Shown here one piece after another: positions 25,015 to 33,728 of a stretch of 64,000 nucleotides of DNA. The stretch is taken from NCBI GenBank assembly GCA_030150265.1, contig JASLGG010000028.1, forward strand, positions 24,959 through 88,958, read 5' to 3'. How positions within the stretch are numbered: the first letter of the stretch is position 1; each line of letters starts with the position of its first letter. This stretch comes from Protaetiibacter sp. GTDB lineage: Bacteria > Actinomycetota > Actinomycetes > Actinomycetales > Microbacteriaceae. The notes below the pieces were generated by a model. That model was not told the DNA's origin. It did not search any database and was given only the letters and a program-made list of their open reading frames with translations. A program made the position numbers and the translations under genes.

Positions 25015-26319
25015 TCACTCGAAGCGACGCGCGACCGCGTCGCCGTGAGCCGGCAGCTGCTCCGCGTCGCTGAAGGCGCGGATGCGCTCGGCGACCCCGG
25101 CGAGGCCCTCCCGCCCGTAGCGCACGAGCTGCTGCGGCCGCAGGAACGTCGCGGCGCCGAGTCCCGAGGAGAAACGCGCCTGTCCGCCCGTGGGCAGCAC
25201 GTGGTTGGAGCCGGCGAGGTAGTCGCCGAGGCTGACCGGCGAGAACGGCCCGAGGAAGATCGCACCGGCGTCGCTGATGCCGGCGAGCACCGCATCCGGA
25301 TCGGCCGTCTGGATCTCGAGGTGCTCGGGGCCGTACAGGTTGCTGAACTCGGCGGCGGCGGCGAGGTCGTCCACCAGCACGATCGCCGACTGCGGCGCGT
25401 CGAGCGCTGCGGCGGCGCGGTCGTGGTGGGTCGTTGCCGCGAGCTGACTCTCGAGCTCGCTCGCCACCCGGCCCGCGAACGCGGGGTCGGCGGTCACGAG
25501 GATCGCCGCGGCCAGCTCGTCGTGCTCGGCCTGGCTCAGCAGGTCGGCGGCCACATGCACCGGGTCGGCGGAGCCGTCCGCGATCACCAGGATCTCGGTG
25601 GGTCCCGCCTCCGCGTCGATCCCGACCACCCCGCGCACGACGCGCTTCGCCGCGGCGACGTAGACGTTGCCGGGCCCGGTCACGACGTCGACCGGCTCGA
25701 GACCGGCATCCGGGACCCCGTAGGCGAGGGCGCCGATCGCACCGGCACCGCCCATCGCGTACACCTCGGTCACCCCGAGCAGCCCCGCGGCCGCGAGGAT
25801 CGTCGGGTGCACCGAACCGCCGAAGTCGGCCTGCGGCGGCGAGGCGAGCACCACCGATGCCACCCCGGCGACCTGGGCCGGCACGACGTTCATCACGACG
25901 CTCGAGGGGTAGACCGCCTTGCCGCCGGGCACGTAGAAGCCGGCGCGCCGCATGGGCTGCCAGCGCTGCTCGATGCGCGCATCCGGTCCGAGCTCGGTCA
26001 CCGCGGGTGCCGGCACCTGCGCGGCAGACGCCGCGCGCACCCGCACGATCGCCTCGTCGATCGCGGCCCGCACGCCCGGATCGAGCGCCGCGACGGCGGC
26101 CTCGATCTCGGCCGGCGCCACCCGCAGCGCCGCCGGGCGCACGCGGTCGAAGCGCTCCGACTGGCCGAGCAGCGCGGCCGTACCGTGCTCGCGGACCTCG
26201 TCGATGAGGGTCCGCGCCGCCTCGACGGCGACCGACACATCGGTGCGCGCGCGGGGGATCAGCGCGCCGAGCTCGGCGCGCGTCGGACGGGTACCACGGA
26301 GGTCGAGAGTCTGGATCAT
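25015..26319 (-). CDS. hisD: Histidinol dehydrogenase
   Basis: This 434-residue zinc enzyme makes the last two oxidations of histidine synthesis, histidinol to histidine with NAD. The signature IDAEAGPTEILVIADGSADP and the zinc-site region LLSQAEHDE are present, with a conserved Glu/His near SNHVLPTGGQARFSSGLGA. Length is normal. The start at 26319 follows a TAGCAT hexamer by 9 nt. It stands alone, not in a his operon, and divergent from the flavin reductase. Part of its 3' end is duplicated downstream. Confidence 0.95.
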   Translation of the reverse strand: MIQTLDLRGTRPTRAELGALIPRARTDVSVAVEAARTLIDEVREHGTAALLGQSERFDRVRPAALRVAPAEIEAAVAALDPGVRAAIDEAIVRVRAASAAQVPAPAVTELGPDARIEQRWQPMRRAGFYVPGGKAVYPSSVVMNVVPAQVAGVASVVLASPPQADFGGSVHPTILAAAGLLGVTEVYAMGGAGAIGALAYGVPDAGLEPVDVVTGPGNVYVAAAKRVVRGVVGIDAEAGPTEILVIADGSADPVHVAADLLSQAEHDELAAAILVTADPAFAGRVASELESQLAATTHHDRAAAALDAPQSAIVLVDDLAAAAEFSNLYGPEHLEIQTADPDAVLAGISDAGAIFLGPFSPVSLGDYLAGSNHVLPTGGQARFSSGLGAATFLRPQQLVRYGREGLAGVAERIRAFSDAEQLPAHGDAVARRFE

Positions 26320-26347
26320 CGCGAGACAATGCTAGAGCGGGTGCGGA

Positions 26348-26896
26348 ATGACCGCGGCCCCGAAGCGGTTGGAACGGATGATGGACGCCAGCACCGAGAA
26401 CGAGCCCCGGATCGTCGACGACCTCTCCGCCTTCAAGCTCGCGTTCCGCCGGCTCGCCGCGGGGGTGTCCGCGATCACGGCACGGGACACCGACGGGCGT
26501 CCCGTCGGGTTCACCGCGACCTCCCTCGCCTCGCTCGCGGCGGTTCCTCCCCTCGCGACCTTCAACATGGCGCGGGTCTCGAGCGCCTGGCACGCGATCG
26601 AGCAGACCGACCACGTGATCGTGCACATCCTGGGCGCCCGCAACCGCGACGTCGCCGCCCAGATGGCGGCCGACCACGACCGGCGCTTCGACGGCGACCA
26701 CTGGGCCCCGGGTCCGCTCGAGCTGCCGCTGCTGAAAGACGTTCCCGCGTGGATGCTCGGGCGCATCGTCGGGCGCTACCCGGTGCACGAGAACGCGGTG
26801 ATCGTGGTGCAGATCGAGGACGGCGGCCTCGGCGCCCCCGACGAGGCGCTCCTCTACCACGAGCGCTCGTTCCTGCGGCCCGGGCTGCCCGCCTGA
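26348..26896 (+). CDS. Flavin reductase-like FMN-binding protein
   Basis: This 182-residue protein has the flavin reductase-like split-barrel fold. Core segments are FRRLAAGVSAITARD, GFTATSLASLAAVPPLATFNM and SSAWHAIEQTDHVIVHILG. Such proteins reduce FMN or FAD with NAD(P)H, often for a partner monooxygenase, or act as nitroreductase-like enzymes. No monooxygenase lies nearby. ATG at 26348 is the longest start; ATGs at 26378 and 26381 follow GGAACG and are plausible, since family similarity begins after residue 20. The partner is unknown. Confidence 0.8.
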   Translation: MTAAPKRLERMMDASTENEPRIVDDLSAFKLAFRRLAAGVSAITARDTDGRPVGFTATSLASLAAVPPLATFNMARVSSAWHAIEQTDHVIVHILGARNRDVAAQMAADHDRRFDGDHWAPGPLELPLLKDVPAWMLGRIVGRYPVHENAVIVVQIEDGGLGAPDEALLYHERSFLRPGLPA

Positions 26897-26942
26897 CGCG
26901 ACTGGGTCAGGCCCTTGCCGCTGAGCGGCCAGCCGCGGCGGC

Positions 26943-26985
26943 GGTTTCGAGACGCGTGCCGCCTGCGGCGGCGCGCTCCTCAACC
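26943..26985. repeat. Palindromic repeat of the Microbacteriaceae GGTTTCGAGACGC type
   Basis: The element runs from GGTTTCGAGACGCG to CGCGCTCCTCAACC around a perfect core hairpin, GCCGCC-TGC-GGCGGC. From memory, very similar palindromic repeats are scattered between genes in Microbacteriaceae genomes. It lies in the 182-nt gap where the flavin reductase and dnaE converge and may end transcription from both sides. It is the only copy in the window. Confidence 0.6.
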
Positions 26986-27003
26986 CCCTGATAGCAGAGT
27001 CAC

Positions 27004-27079
27004 CTGTGTGCGCACCCGGATGGCCGGGCGCTCGCGCGCGGCCATCCATCCGGCGCGGCGCCGCGGATCACCGCGGCGC
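27004..27079. repeat. Structured two-hairpin repeat, copy B
   Basis: This 76-nt element begins CTGTGTGCGCAC, then has a 9-bp hairpin (GGATGGCCG/CGGCCATCC) and a perfect hairpin GCGCCGCGG-ATCA-CCGCGGCGC that touches the dnaE stop codon. It matches copy A (20823-20898) at both ends and in length, but its first stem is a different sequence. It probably ends dnaE transcription. Confidence 0.55.
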
Positions 27080-30000
27080 TAGACGACACAGTTCGGCCCG
27101 AGCAGGCTCTTGAGCTCGCCGTAGAGGTCGGCGGTCACGGAGACGGGGTAGGGGATCTCGAAGAGCCGGGCCGTGTCACCCCGCACGAGGCGCAGGCGCA
27201 CCTCGTTGTCGCCGCTGTGCCGGATGAGCACGTCGGAGAGCGCCGACACCACCTCGGTGGTGGCGCGGTGCTCCGGCACCTGGATGACGAGCGGGCCGGA
27301 GCCGAGGCTCTGGCCGGTGTCGGGCTGGAACATGCTCGCGGCGTGCAGCGCGATGCCGTCGTCGCGCCGGCTCACGCGCGCCCGGATGACGGCGATCGCG
27401 TCGGGCTGCAGGCCCGGCGAGAACTCCTGGTACGTCTTGCCGAGGAACATGACGCCGACCTCGCCGCCGAAGTCCTCGATCGTGACGACGCCGTAGGGGT
27501 TGCCGGAGGCTCGGGCGGTGCGATGCTGCACGCTCGTGAGGAGCCCGGCGACGGTGACGGTCTCGCCGTCCTCGATGGTCTCGGACTCGAGGAGCGCGCC
27601 GATCCCGATCGAGGCGTGTTTCGCGAGCAGCACCTCGAGCCCGTCGAGCGGATGCTCGGACACGTAGAGGCCGAGCATCTCGCGCTCGAAGGCGAGCTTG
27701 TCCTTCTTCGACCACTCGGGGCGCTCGGGCACGTGGTCGACCGCGGCGGGCTCGTCCCAGAGGGAGTCGAAGTCGAAGCCCACCTGGCCGTTGGCCTCGT
27801 TGCGCTTGACCGACACCGCCGACTCGACGGACTCCTCGTGGATCTCGATGAGCGCGCGGCGGGAGGCGCCGAGCGAGTCGAAGGCACCCGCCTTGATGAG
27901 CGACTCGATCGTGCGCTTGTTGAGGGCGCTGAGCGGCACCTTGCGCAGGAAGTCGTGGAACGAGGTGAAGGCGCCCTTCTCCTCGCGCGCGGCCCGGATC
28001 TGGTCGACGACGCCGAAGCCCACGTTGCGCACCGCACCGAGGCCGAAGCGGATGTCCTCGCCGACGGCCGCGAAGAAGCCGATCGAGGCGTTGACATCCG
28101 GCGGCAGCACCTGGATGCCCATGCGGCGGCACTCCCCCAGGTACATCGCGAGCTTGTCGCGCGCGTCGCCGACGCTCGTGAGGAGCGCGGCCATGTACTC
28201 GGCCGGGTAGTGCGCCTTGAGGTAGGCCGTCCAGTAGCTGAGCACGCCGTAGGCGGCCGAGTGCGCTTTGTTGAAGGCGTAGTCGGAGAAGGGCAGCAGG
28301 ATGTCCCACAGCGTCTTGACGGCCGTGTCGGAGTATCCGCGCTCCTTCATGCCCGCGCTGAAGCCCTCGTACTGCTTGTCGAGCTCGGACTTCTTCTTCT
28401 TGCCCATCGCGCGGCGCAGGATGTCGGCTTGGCCGAGCGAGAAGCCCGCGACCTTCTGCGCGATCGCCATCACCTGCTCCTGGTAGATGATGAGGCCGTA
28501 GCTCGTGTCGAGGATGTCCTTCAGAGGCTCCTCGAGCTCCGGGTGGATCGGCACGATCGGCTGCTGCCCGTTCTTGCGCAGCGCGTAGTTGGTGTGCGAG
28601 TTCGCGCCCATCGGGCCCGGACGGTAGAGCGCGATGACGGCGGAGATGTCCTCGAAGTTGTCGGGCTTCATGAGCCGCAGCAGCGAGCGCATCGGCCCGC
28701 CGTCGAGCTGGAAGACGCCGAGCGTGTCGCCGCGCCCGAGCAGCTCGTAGGCGGCCTCGTCGTCGAGCGCGAGCTCCTCGAGCACCGGCCGGAAGCCGCG
28801 GTTCGCCTCGATGTTGTCGAGGGCGTCGTCGATGATGGTGAGGTTGCGCAGCCCCAGGAAGTCCATCTTGATGAGGCCGAGCGCCTCGGCGGCGGGATAG
28901 TCGAACTGCGTGACGATCTGGCCGTCCTGCTCCCGCTTCATGATCGGGATGATGTCGATGAGCGGCTCGCTCGACATGATGACGCCCGCCGCGTGCACGC
29001 CCCACTGGCGCTTCAGCCCCTCGAGGCCGCGGGCGGTCTCGAAGACGGTGCGCGCATCCGGGTCGGTGTCGAGGATCGCGCGGACGTCGCCCGCCTCCTT
29101 GTAGCGCTCGTGCGCGGAGTCGACGATGCCGGCGAGCGGGATGTCCTTGCCCATGATGGCGGGCGGCATCGCCTTGGTGAGCTTCTCGCCCATCGAGAAC
29201 GGGAACCCGAGCACGCGGCCCGCGTCCTTGAGTGCCTGCTTCGCCTTGATCGTGCCGTAGGTGACGATCTGGGCGACGCGCTCCTCGCCGTACTTGTCGG
29301 TCACGTACTTGATGACCTCGCCGCGACGACGCTCGTCGAAGTCCACGTCGAAGTCGGGCATCGAGACGCGGTCGGGGTTGAGGAAGCGCTCGAAGATGAG
29401 GCCGTGCTGCAGCGGGTCGAGGTCGGTGATGCGCATCGCGTAGGCGGCCATCGAACCGGCGCCGGATCCGCGGCCGGGCCCGACCCGGATGCCGTTGTCC
29501 TTCGACCAGTTGATGAAGTCGGCGACGACGAGGAAGTAGCCCGGGAAGCCCATCTGGGTGATGACGCCGACCTCGTACTCGGCCTGCTTGCGCACCTCGT
29601 CGGGGATGCCGTCGGGATAGCGGACGTGGAGCCCCTTCTCGACCTCCTGGACGAACCAGCTCTCCTCGGTCTCGCCGTCGGGCACCGGGTAGCGCGGCAT
29701 GTAGTTGGCGGAGGTGTTGAAGGCGACCTCGCAGCGCTCCGCGATCGCGAGGGTGTTGTCGCACGCCTCCGGGTGGTCGCGGAACAGCTCGCGCATCTGC
29801 GCCGGGGTCTTGAGGTAGAACTCGTCGGCGTCGAACTTGAAGCGCTTCGGGTCGTCGAGCGTGGACCCCGACTGCACGCACAGCAGGGCCGCGTGGGAGC
29901 CCGCGTCGTGCGCGTGGGTGTAATGCAGGTCGTTCGTGGCGACGAGTGGCAGCCCGAGGTCCTTCGCGAGCCGGATGAGGTCGGTCATGATGCGGCGCTC

Positions 30001-30591
30001 GATGCCGAGGCCGTGGTCCATGATCTCGGCGTAGAAGTTCTCCTTGCCGAAGATGTCGCGGAACTCGGCCGCCGCATCCCGAGCCGCCTCGTACTGACCG
30101 AGCCGCAGGCGGGTCTGCACCTCGCCCGAGGGGCAGCCCGTCGTGGCGATGAGGCCCTTCGCGTAGCTCTGCAGCAGCTCGCGATCCATGCGCGGCTTGA
30201 AGTAGTAGCCCTCGATCGAGGCGAGGCTCGAGAGGCGGAACAGGTTGTGCATGCCCTCGGTGCTCGAGGCCCACATGGTCATGTGGGTGTAGGCGCCGGC
30301 GCCCGAGACGTCGTCCTCTCCCCCGTCGCCCCAACGCACGCGCGTCTTGTCGGTGCGGTGCGTGCCGGGGGTGAGGTAGGCCTCCGTGCCGATGATGGGC
30401 TTGACGCCCGCCGCGGTGGCCTGCGACCAGAAGTCGAAGGCGCCGAAGTTGTTGCCGTGATCGGTGATCGCGATCGCCGGCATGCCCTGCGCCGCGACCT
30501 CCTTCATGAGGTCGCCGACGCGCGCGGCGCCGTCGAGCATGCTGTATTCGCTGTGCACGTGCAGGTGCACGAAGGAATCGCTGCTCGTCAC
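27079..30591 (-). CDS. dnaE: DNA polymerase III alpha subunit
   Basis: This 1170-residue replicative polymerase belongs to the DnaE1 class. The N-terminal PHP domain starts at FVHLHVHSEYSMLDG and in actinobacteria acts as the proofreading nuclease. The catalytic aspartates lie in SMPDFDVDFDERRR near residue 400. Motifs GPGRGSGAGSM and the FNKAHSAAYGVLSYWTAYLK finger region follow, and an OB-fold (residues ~990-1070) and C-terminal domain end the protein. GTG at 30591 has GGAG 5 nt away, and TAGTCT just upstream could be its own -10. It is the last gene of the long minus-strand block. Confidence 0.96.
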   Translation of the reverse strand: MTSSDSFVHLHVHSEYSMLDGAARVGDLMKEVAAQGMPAIAITDHGNNFGAFDFWSQATAAGVKPIIGTEAYLTPGTHRTDKTRVRWGDGGEDDVSGAGAYTHMTMWASSTEGMHNLFRLSSLASIEGYYFKPRMDRELLQSYAKGLIATTGCPSGEVQTRLRLGQYEAARDAAAEFRDIFGKENFYAEIMDHGLGIERRIMTDLIRLAKDLGLPLVATNDLHYTHAHDAGSHAALLCVQSGSTLDDPKRFKFDADEFYLKTPAQMRELFRDHPEACDNTLAIAERCEVAFNTSANYMPRYPVPDGETEESWFVQEVEKGLHVRYPDGIPDEVRKQAEYEVGVITQMGFPGYFLVVADFINWSKDNGIRVGPGRGSGAGSMAAYAMRITDLDPLQHGLIFERFLNPDRVSMPDFDVDFDERRRGEVIKYVTDKYGEERVAQIVTYGTIKAKQALKDAGRVLGFPFSMGEKLTKAMPPAIMGKDIPLAGIVDSAHERYKEAGDVRAILDTDPDARTVFETARGLEGLKRQWGVHAAGVIMSSEPLIDIIPIMKREQDGQIVTQFDYPAAEALGLIKMDFLGLRNLTIIDDALDNIEANRGFRPVLEELALDDEAAYELLGRGDTLGVFQLDGGPMRSLLRLMKPDNFEDISAVIALYRPGPMGANSHTNYALRKNGQQPIVPIHPELEEPLKDILDTSYGLIIYQEQVMAIAQKVAGFSLGQADILRRAMGKKKKSELDKQYEGFSAGMKERGYSDTAVKTLWDILLPFSDYAFNKAHSAAYGVLSYWTAYLKAHYPAEYMAALLTSVGDARDKLAMYLGECRRMGIQVLPPDVNASIGFFAAVGEDIRFGLGAVRNVGFGVVDQIRAAREEKGAFTSFHDFLRKVPLSALNKRTIESLIKAGAFDSLGASRRALIEIHEESVESAVSVKRNEANGQVGFDFDSLWDEPAAVDHVPERPEWSKKDKLAFEREMLGLYVSEHPLDGLEVLLAKHASIGIGALLESETIEDGETVTVAGLLTSVQHRTARASGNPYGVVTIEDFGGEVGVMFLGKTYQEFSPGLQPDAIAVIRARVSRRDDGIALHAASMFQPDTGQSLGSGPLVIQVPEHRATTEVVSALSDVLIRHSGDNEVRLRLVRGDTARLFEIPYPVSVTADLYGELKSLLGPNCVV

Positions 30592-30618
30592 GCCGTCTCC
30601 GTCTGGGTCCTCTCCAGA

Positions 30619-31536
30619 CTAATCGGCGCGGAGGACGTCGAGCGCCCGCTGCAGGTCCTCCGGGTAGCGTGTCTCGAACTCGACGTGCTCACCGGTGCCC
30701 GGATGCCGGAACCCGAGCCGCACCGCGTGCAGCCACTGCCGCGTGAGCCCGAGCCGGGCCGAGAGCGTCGGGTCGGCGCCGTAGAGGGCGTCGCCCACAC
30801 AGGGGTGCCGCTGGGCCGCCATGTGCACACGGATCTGGTGGGTGCGCCCCGTCTCGAGGTGGATCTCGAGGAGCGTCGCCGAGCGCATCGCCTCGAGGGT
30901 GTCGTAGTGGGTGACGGCGTGCTTGCCGTCGGCCGTGACCGCGAACTTCCAGCTCGACCCCGGATGCCGCCCGACGGGAGCGTCGATCGTGCCGGAGAAC
31001 GGATCGGGGTGGCCCTGCACGACCGCGTGGTAGATTTTGTCGACCTCGCGGTCGTGGAACTGGCGCTTGAGCTCGCTGTAGGCGCGCTCGCTCTTCGCGA
31101 CCACCATGAGTCCGCTCGTTCCGGCGTCGAGACGGTGCACGATGCCCTGCCGCTCGGCGGAGCCCGAGGTGGCGATGCGGTAGCCGGCGCCCGCCAGCGC
31201 CCCGAGCACCGTCGGCCCGTCCCATCCGGACGCCGGATGCGCGGCGACACCGACGGGCTTGTCGATCACCACGAGGTCGTCGTCATCGTGCACCACGTGG
31301 AAGCCGGGCACGAGCTGCGGCACCACGGCGGGCTCGAGCCTCGGCGCCCACTCGACCTCGAGCCAGCCGGGCCGCATCCGGTCCGACTTGCCGAGCACGA
31401 CGCCGTCGAGGCTCGCGCCGCCGGCCTCGATCACCTCGGCGGCGAAGGTGCGCGAGAAGCCGAGCAGGCGTGCGACGGCCGCATCCGCGCGATCGCCGAC
31501 GAGGCCGTCGGGGATCGGCATCTCCCGCCGCTCCAT
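30619..31536 (-). CDS. rluD: RluA-family 23S rRNA pseudouridine synthase (RluD-like)
   Basis: This 305-residue enzyme converts uridines of 23S rRNA to pseudouridine. An N-terminal S4 RNA-binding domain (residues ~10-75, ARLLGFSRTFAAEVIEAGGASLDG) precedes the catalytic domain with HRLDAGTSGLMVVAKS, which carries the catalytic Asp, and ETGRTHQIRVHMA. Length fits RluD. Its ATG overlaps the lspA stop by one base (TGATG), so the two are coupled; lspA-rluD pairing is widespread in bacteria. The exact target uridines are not provable from sequence. Confidence 0.92.
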   Translation of the reverse strand: MERREMPIPDGLVGDRADAAVARLLGFSRTFAAEVIEAGGASLDGVVLGKSDRMRPGWLEVEWAPRLEPAVVPQLVPGFHVVHDDDDLVVIDKPVGVAAHPASGWDGPTVLGALAGAGYRIATSGSAERQGIVHRLDAGTSGLMVVAKSERAYSELKRQFHDREVDKIYHAVVQGHPDPFSGTIDAPVGRHPGSSWKFAVTADGKHAVTHYDTLEAMRSATLLEIHLETGRTHQIRVHMAAQRHPCVGDALYGADPTLSARLGLTRQWLHAVRLGFRHPGTGEHVEFETRYPEDLQRALDVLRAD

Positions 31537-32114
31537 CACTCCCCCGACGACGGCTTCGGGATGCGCTCGATCGTCTCGGATGCCTTCGTGCCGTCGAGCC
31601 GCACGCCGCGCAGCGTCAGCAGCAGGAACAGGCCCATGGCCGTGCAGATCGCGACGTCGGCGATGTTGAAGATCGCCGGGAAGCCCCAGATCTGCAGGAA
31701 GTCGACGACGTGCCCGACGCCGAAGCCGGGCTCGCGGAACAGCCGATCGGTGACGTTGCCGAGCGCGCCGCCGAGCAGCAGGCCGAGCATCCACGCCCAG
31801 CTGGCGGCCTTGATGCGGCGCGCGAAGAGCACGATCGCGACGATCACGCCGAGCGCCACGATCGAGAGGATCCAGGTGAACCCGCTCGCGAGCGAGAACG
31901 CCGCTCCCGAGTTCTTGACCAGGTGGAACTGGAGGAGCTCGCCGAGCACGGGCACGACCTCGCCCATCTGCAGGGACGCCAGGATGAGGTACTTCGCCAG
32001 CTGGTCGAGCGCGAGGATGCCGAGGGCGACCGCGCCGAGCAGCACGAGGGCGCGCACGCTCACGCGCGCGCGCCCCGTGTCGTGCGGTGCGCCCTGCGGC
32101 TCAGTTGCCGCCAA
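31536..32114 (-). CDS. lspA: Prolipoprotein signal peptidase (signal peptidase II)
   Basis: This 192-residue membrane aspartic protease cleaves lipoprotein signal peptides. It has four helices, beginning LVLLGAVALGILALDQLAKY. The two catalytic Asp residues lie in GNVTDRLFR and FNIADVAI; VKNSGAAFS is also conserved. The longest start is a TTG at 32114, overlapping divIVA by 14 nt; an internal GTG near residue 19 is possible. Neither has a strong ribosome-binding site. One likely client in this window is CtaC. Confidence 0.93.
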   Translation of the reverse strand: MAATEPQGAPHDTGRARVSVRALVLLGAVALGILALDQLAKYLILASLQMGEVVPVLGELLQFHLVKNSGAAFSLASGFTWILSIVALGVIVAIVLFARRIKAASWAWMLGLLLGGALGNVTDRLFREPGFGVGHVVDFLQIWGFPAIFNIADVAICTAMGLFLLLTLRGVRLDGTKASETIERIPKPSSGE

Positions 32115-33054
32115 GGCCGGGGTACTCGTTCGGCTGCTGCTGCGAGTAGACGGGGTACTCCGGCTGCTGCGAGACCTGCTCGGCGGGGGCCGCCGGATAC
32201 TCCGGCGTCACCTGCGGCGCGGGGAACGCGGCGTAGGCGGGCGGCGTCGAGGTCGCGGGCTGCGGGGCCGCCTGCTGGCCGAAGTCCCCGAACGGCGCGG
32301 CCTGACCGGGCTGCGCGGTGTCGACGGCGGGCGTCTCGTAGCTCGGCGCGGCGTAGCTGGGGGCGTCGTACCCGGGAGCCGCGTAGCTCGGTGCCGCGGA
32401 GACCTGCGGCTGCGCCTCGGCGGCGGCGATCGGGGCGGCCGACTCGAGCTCGCGGAGCTGGCCCTCGATGTAGCCCTTGAGCTTGTCGCGGTACTCCGAC
32501 TCAAAGATGCGCAGCTCCTCGATGCGGGTCTCGAGCGAGGTGCGCTCCGCCACGAGCGCCTCGATCTGGGCACGCTGCTCGCCCTCGGCCTCGGAGACGA
32601 TGCGCGCCGCCGCGGAGTGGCCCTCGGCGATGAGCTGGTCGCGCTTCTCCATGCCCTCGCGCACGTGCTCCTCGTGGAGGCGGCGCGCGAGCTGGAGCAG
32701 GTTGTTGGTGTTGCTCTGGTCGATCGACCCGTCCTGAGCGGCCCCGAACTCGGGGGCGGCCGCCGGCACGGGCGCCGGCGTGGGGACGGGCGCCGGCATC
32801 GGGGCGGGCATGGCCGCGGGGGCCGCAGGGGCGGGCGCCGCGACGGGCGCCTGGCTCGCGGAGCGCTGCAGCTCGCTGATGCGCGCATCCGCGGCGACGA
32901 GGCGCTGACGCAGCTCCTCGTTCTCCTGGCCCAGGCGCCTCAGCTCGACGACCACCTCGTCGAGGAAGTCGTCGACCTCGTCCTGGTCGTATCCCTCCCG
33001 GAACTTCGTCGGGTTGAAACGCTTGTTGACGACATCTTCCGGCGTCAGAGCCAT
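32101..33054 (-). CDS. divIVA: DivIVA / Wag31 polar growth protein
   Basis: This 317-residue cytoskeletal scaffold marks cell poles and septa and directs polar wall growth in actinobacteria. The N-terminal DivIVA domain begins ALTPEDVVNKRFNPTKFREGYDQ, followed by a coiled coil. An Ala/Pro linker occupies residues ~68-100, a second long coiled coil ~115-195, and the C-terminal third has repeats around SYAAP, GYDAP and SYETP and is Q/P-rich. AGAGG lies 8 nt before the ATG. A 14-codon frame with a perfect AGGAGG overlaps its start. It ends the cell-division cluster proper. Confidence 0.93.
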   Translation of the reverse strand: MALTPEDVVNKRFNPTKFREGYDQDEVDDFLDEVVVELRRLGQENEELRQRLVAADARISELQRSASQAPVAAPAPAAPAAMPAPMPAPVPTPAPVPAAAPEFGAAQDGSIDQSNTNNLLQLARRLHEEHVREGMEKRDQLIAEGHSAAARIVSEAEGEQRAQIEALVAERTSLETRIEELRIFESEYRDKLKGYIEGQLRELESAAPIAAAEAQPQVSAAPSYAAPGYDAPSYAAPSYETPAVDTAQPGQAAPFGDFGQQAAPQPATSTPPAYAAFPAPQVTPEYPAAPAEQVSQQPEYPVYSQQQPNEYPGLGGN

Positions 33055-33089
33055 GACCGCACCTCTACTGCTTTCCTCATCCGGTTCAC
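33045..33089 (-). CDS. Possible 14-residue upstream frame coupled to divIVA
   Basis: GTG at 33089 is 6 nt from a perfect AGGAGG (33096-33101 as CCTCCT) and opens MNRMRKAVEVRSWL, which ends with TGA inside the fourth codon of divIVA. An extended -10, TGCTACGGT (33102-33110), directly abuts the AGGAGG. The frame could raise or meter translation of divIVA. It is short and could be chance. Confidence 0.3.
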   Translation of the reverse strand: MNRMRKAVEVRSWL

Positions 33090-33217
33090 GCGAATCCTCC
33101 TACCGTAGCAAGGTTCAGCCTCGGCTTGAGGGTCGCGGCGTCCAGATTATCGTGGCGCGCCTGTGAGGGCGCTGCCCCCCGTTCGGTCGCCAGGGCGCAC
33201 GCGACGGATGCGTGGCC

Positions 33218-33694
33218 TCAGCGCTCGGCGAAGAACGCCGCGTCGACGTCCGACTCGGCCTCCGCCGCGTCGCCGCTCACCGCGACGTGCTCCGGCGAGA
33301 GCAGGAAGACCTTGCTCGTGACACGCTCGAAGCGTCCGTGCAGCCCCATCGAGAGACCGCTCGCGAAGTCGATGAGACGGCGGGCGTCGGGCTCGCTCAT
33401 CTGCGAGAGGTTGATGATGACCGGGATGCCCTCGCGGAAGCTCTCGGCGATCGTGGGGGCGTCCTTGTAGTGGCGCGGGTGCACCGTGAGGATCTCGTTC
33501 ATGCCGGCGGGCGCGGTGCGCGGGGCGCTCGCGCGACGCAGCGGCGTCACGGGCGCGGGACGACCGCTCTGCGGGGCGGCGGCCTGGTGGGAGGCAGCCG
33601 GGGCGGGGGCCGCGTACTGCTCCTGCTCGAGGTCGTCGTACTCCTCGTCGGCCAGGCCGAGGTAGACCATCGTCTTGCGCAGCGGGTTCGCCAT
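33218..33694 (-). CDS. sepF: Cell-division protein SepF
   Basis: This 158-residue protein tethers FtsZ to the membrane, the role FtsA has elsewhere; no ftsA is present in this cluster. The N-terminal MANPLRKTMVYLGLADEEYD is the membrane-binding helix, residues ~20-65 are a flexible linker, and the SepF core runs from EILTVHPRHYKDAPTIAESF to VFLLSPEHVAV. ATG at 33694 follows a CCGGAGG ribosome-binding site. Between it and divIVA lies only about 160 nt, with no yggT gene. Confidence 0.94.
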   Translation of the reverse strand: MANPLRKTMVYLGLADEEYDDLEQEQYAAPAPAASHQAAAPQSGRPAPVTPLRRASAPRTAPAGMNEILTVHPRHYKDAPTIAESFREGIPVIINLSQMSEPDARRLIDFASGLSMGLHGRFERVTSKVFLLSPEHVAVSGDAAEAESDVDAAFFAER

Positions 33695-33728
33695 GTCGTC
33701 CTCCGGATCGTGCGTTTCCTCTGGCAGA

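Larger units (their letters stand above)
24911..25047. repeat. Imperfect 27-bp direct repeat duplicating the hisD 3' end
   Basis: Positions 24911-24937 and 25021-25047, exactly 110 bases apart, share GAAGCG and a 16-base identical core, CGACCGCGTCGCCGTG, with five differing bases between. The second copy is the end of hisD (AHGDAVARRF). The first copy could encode AHGDAVEVRFRA but lies beyond the stop codon. Two hairpins separate the copies. This looks like a scrap of an earlier hisD end left by a duplication or insertion. Confidence 0.5.
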
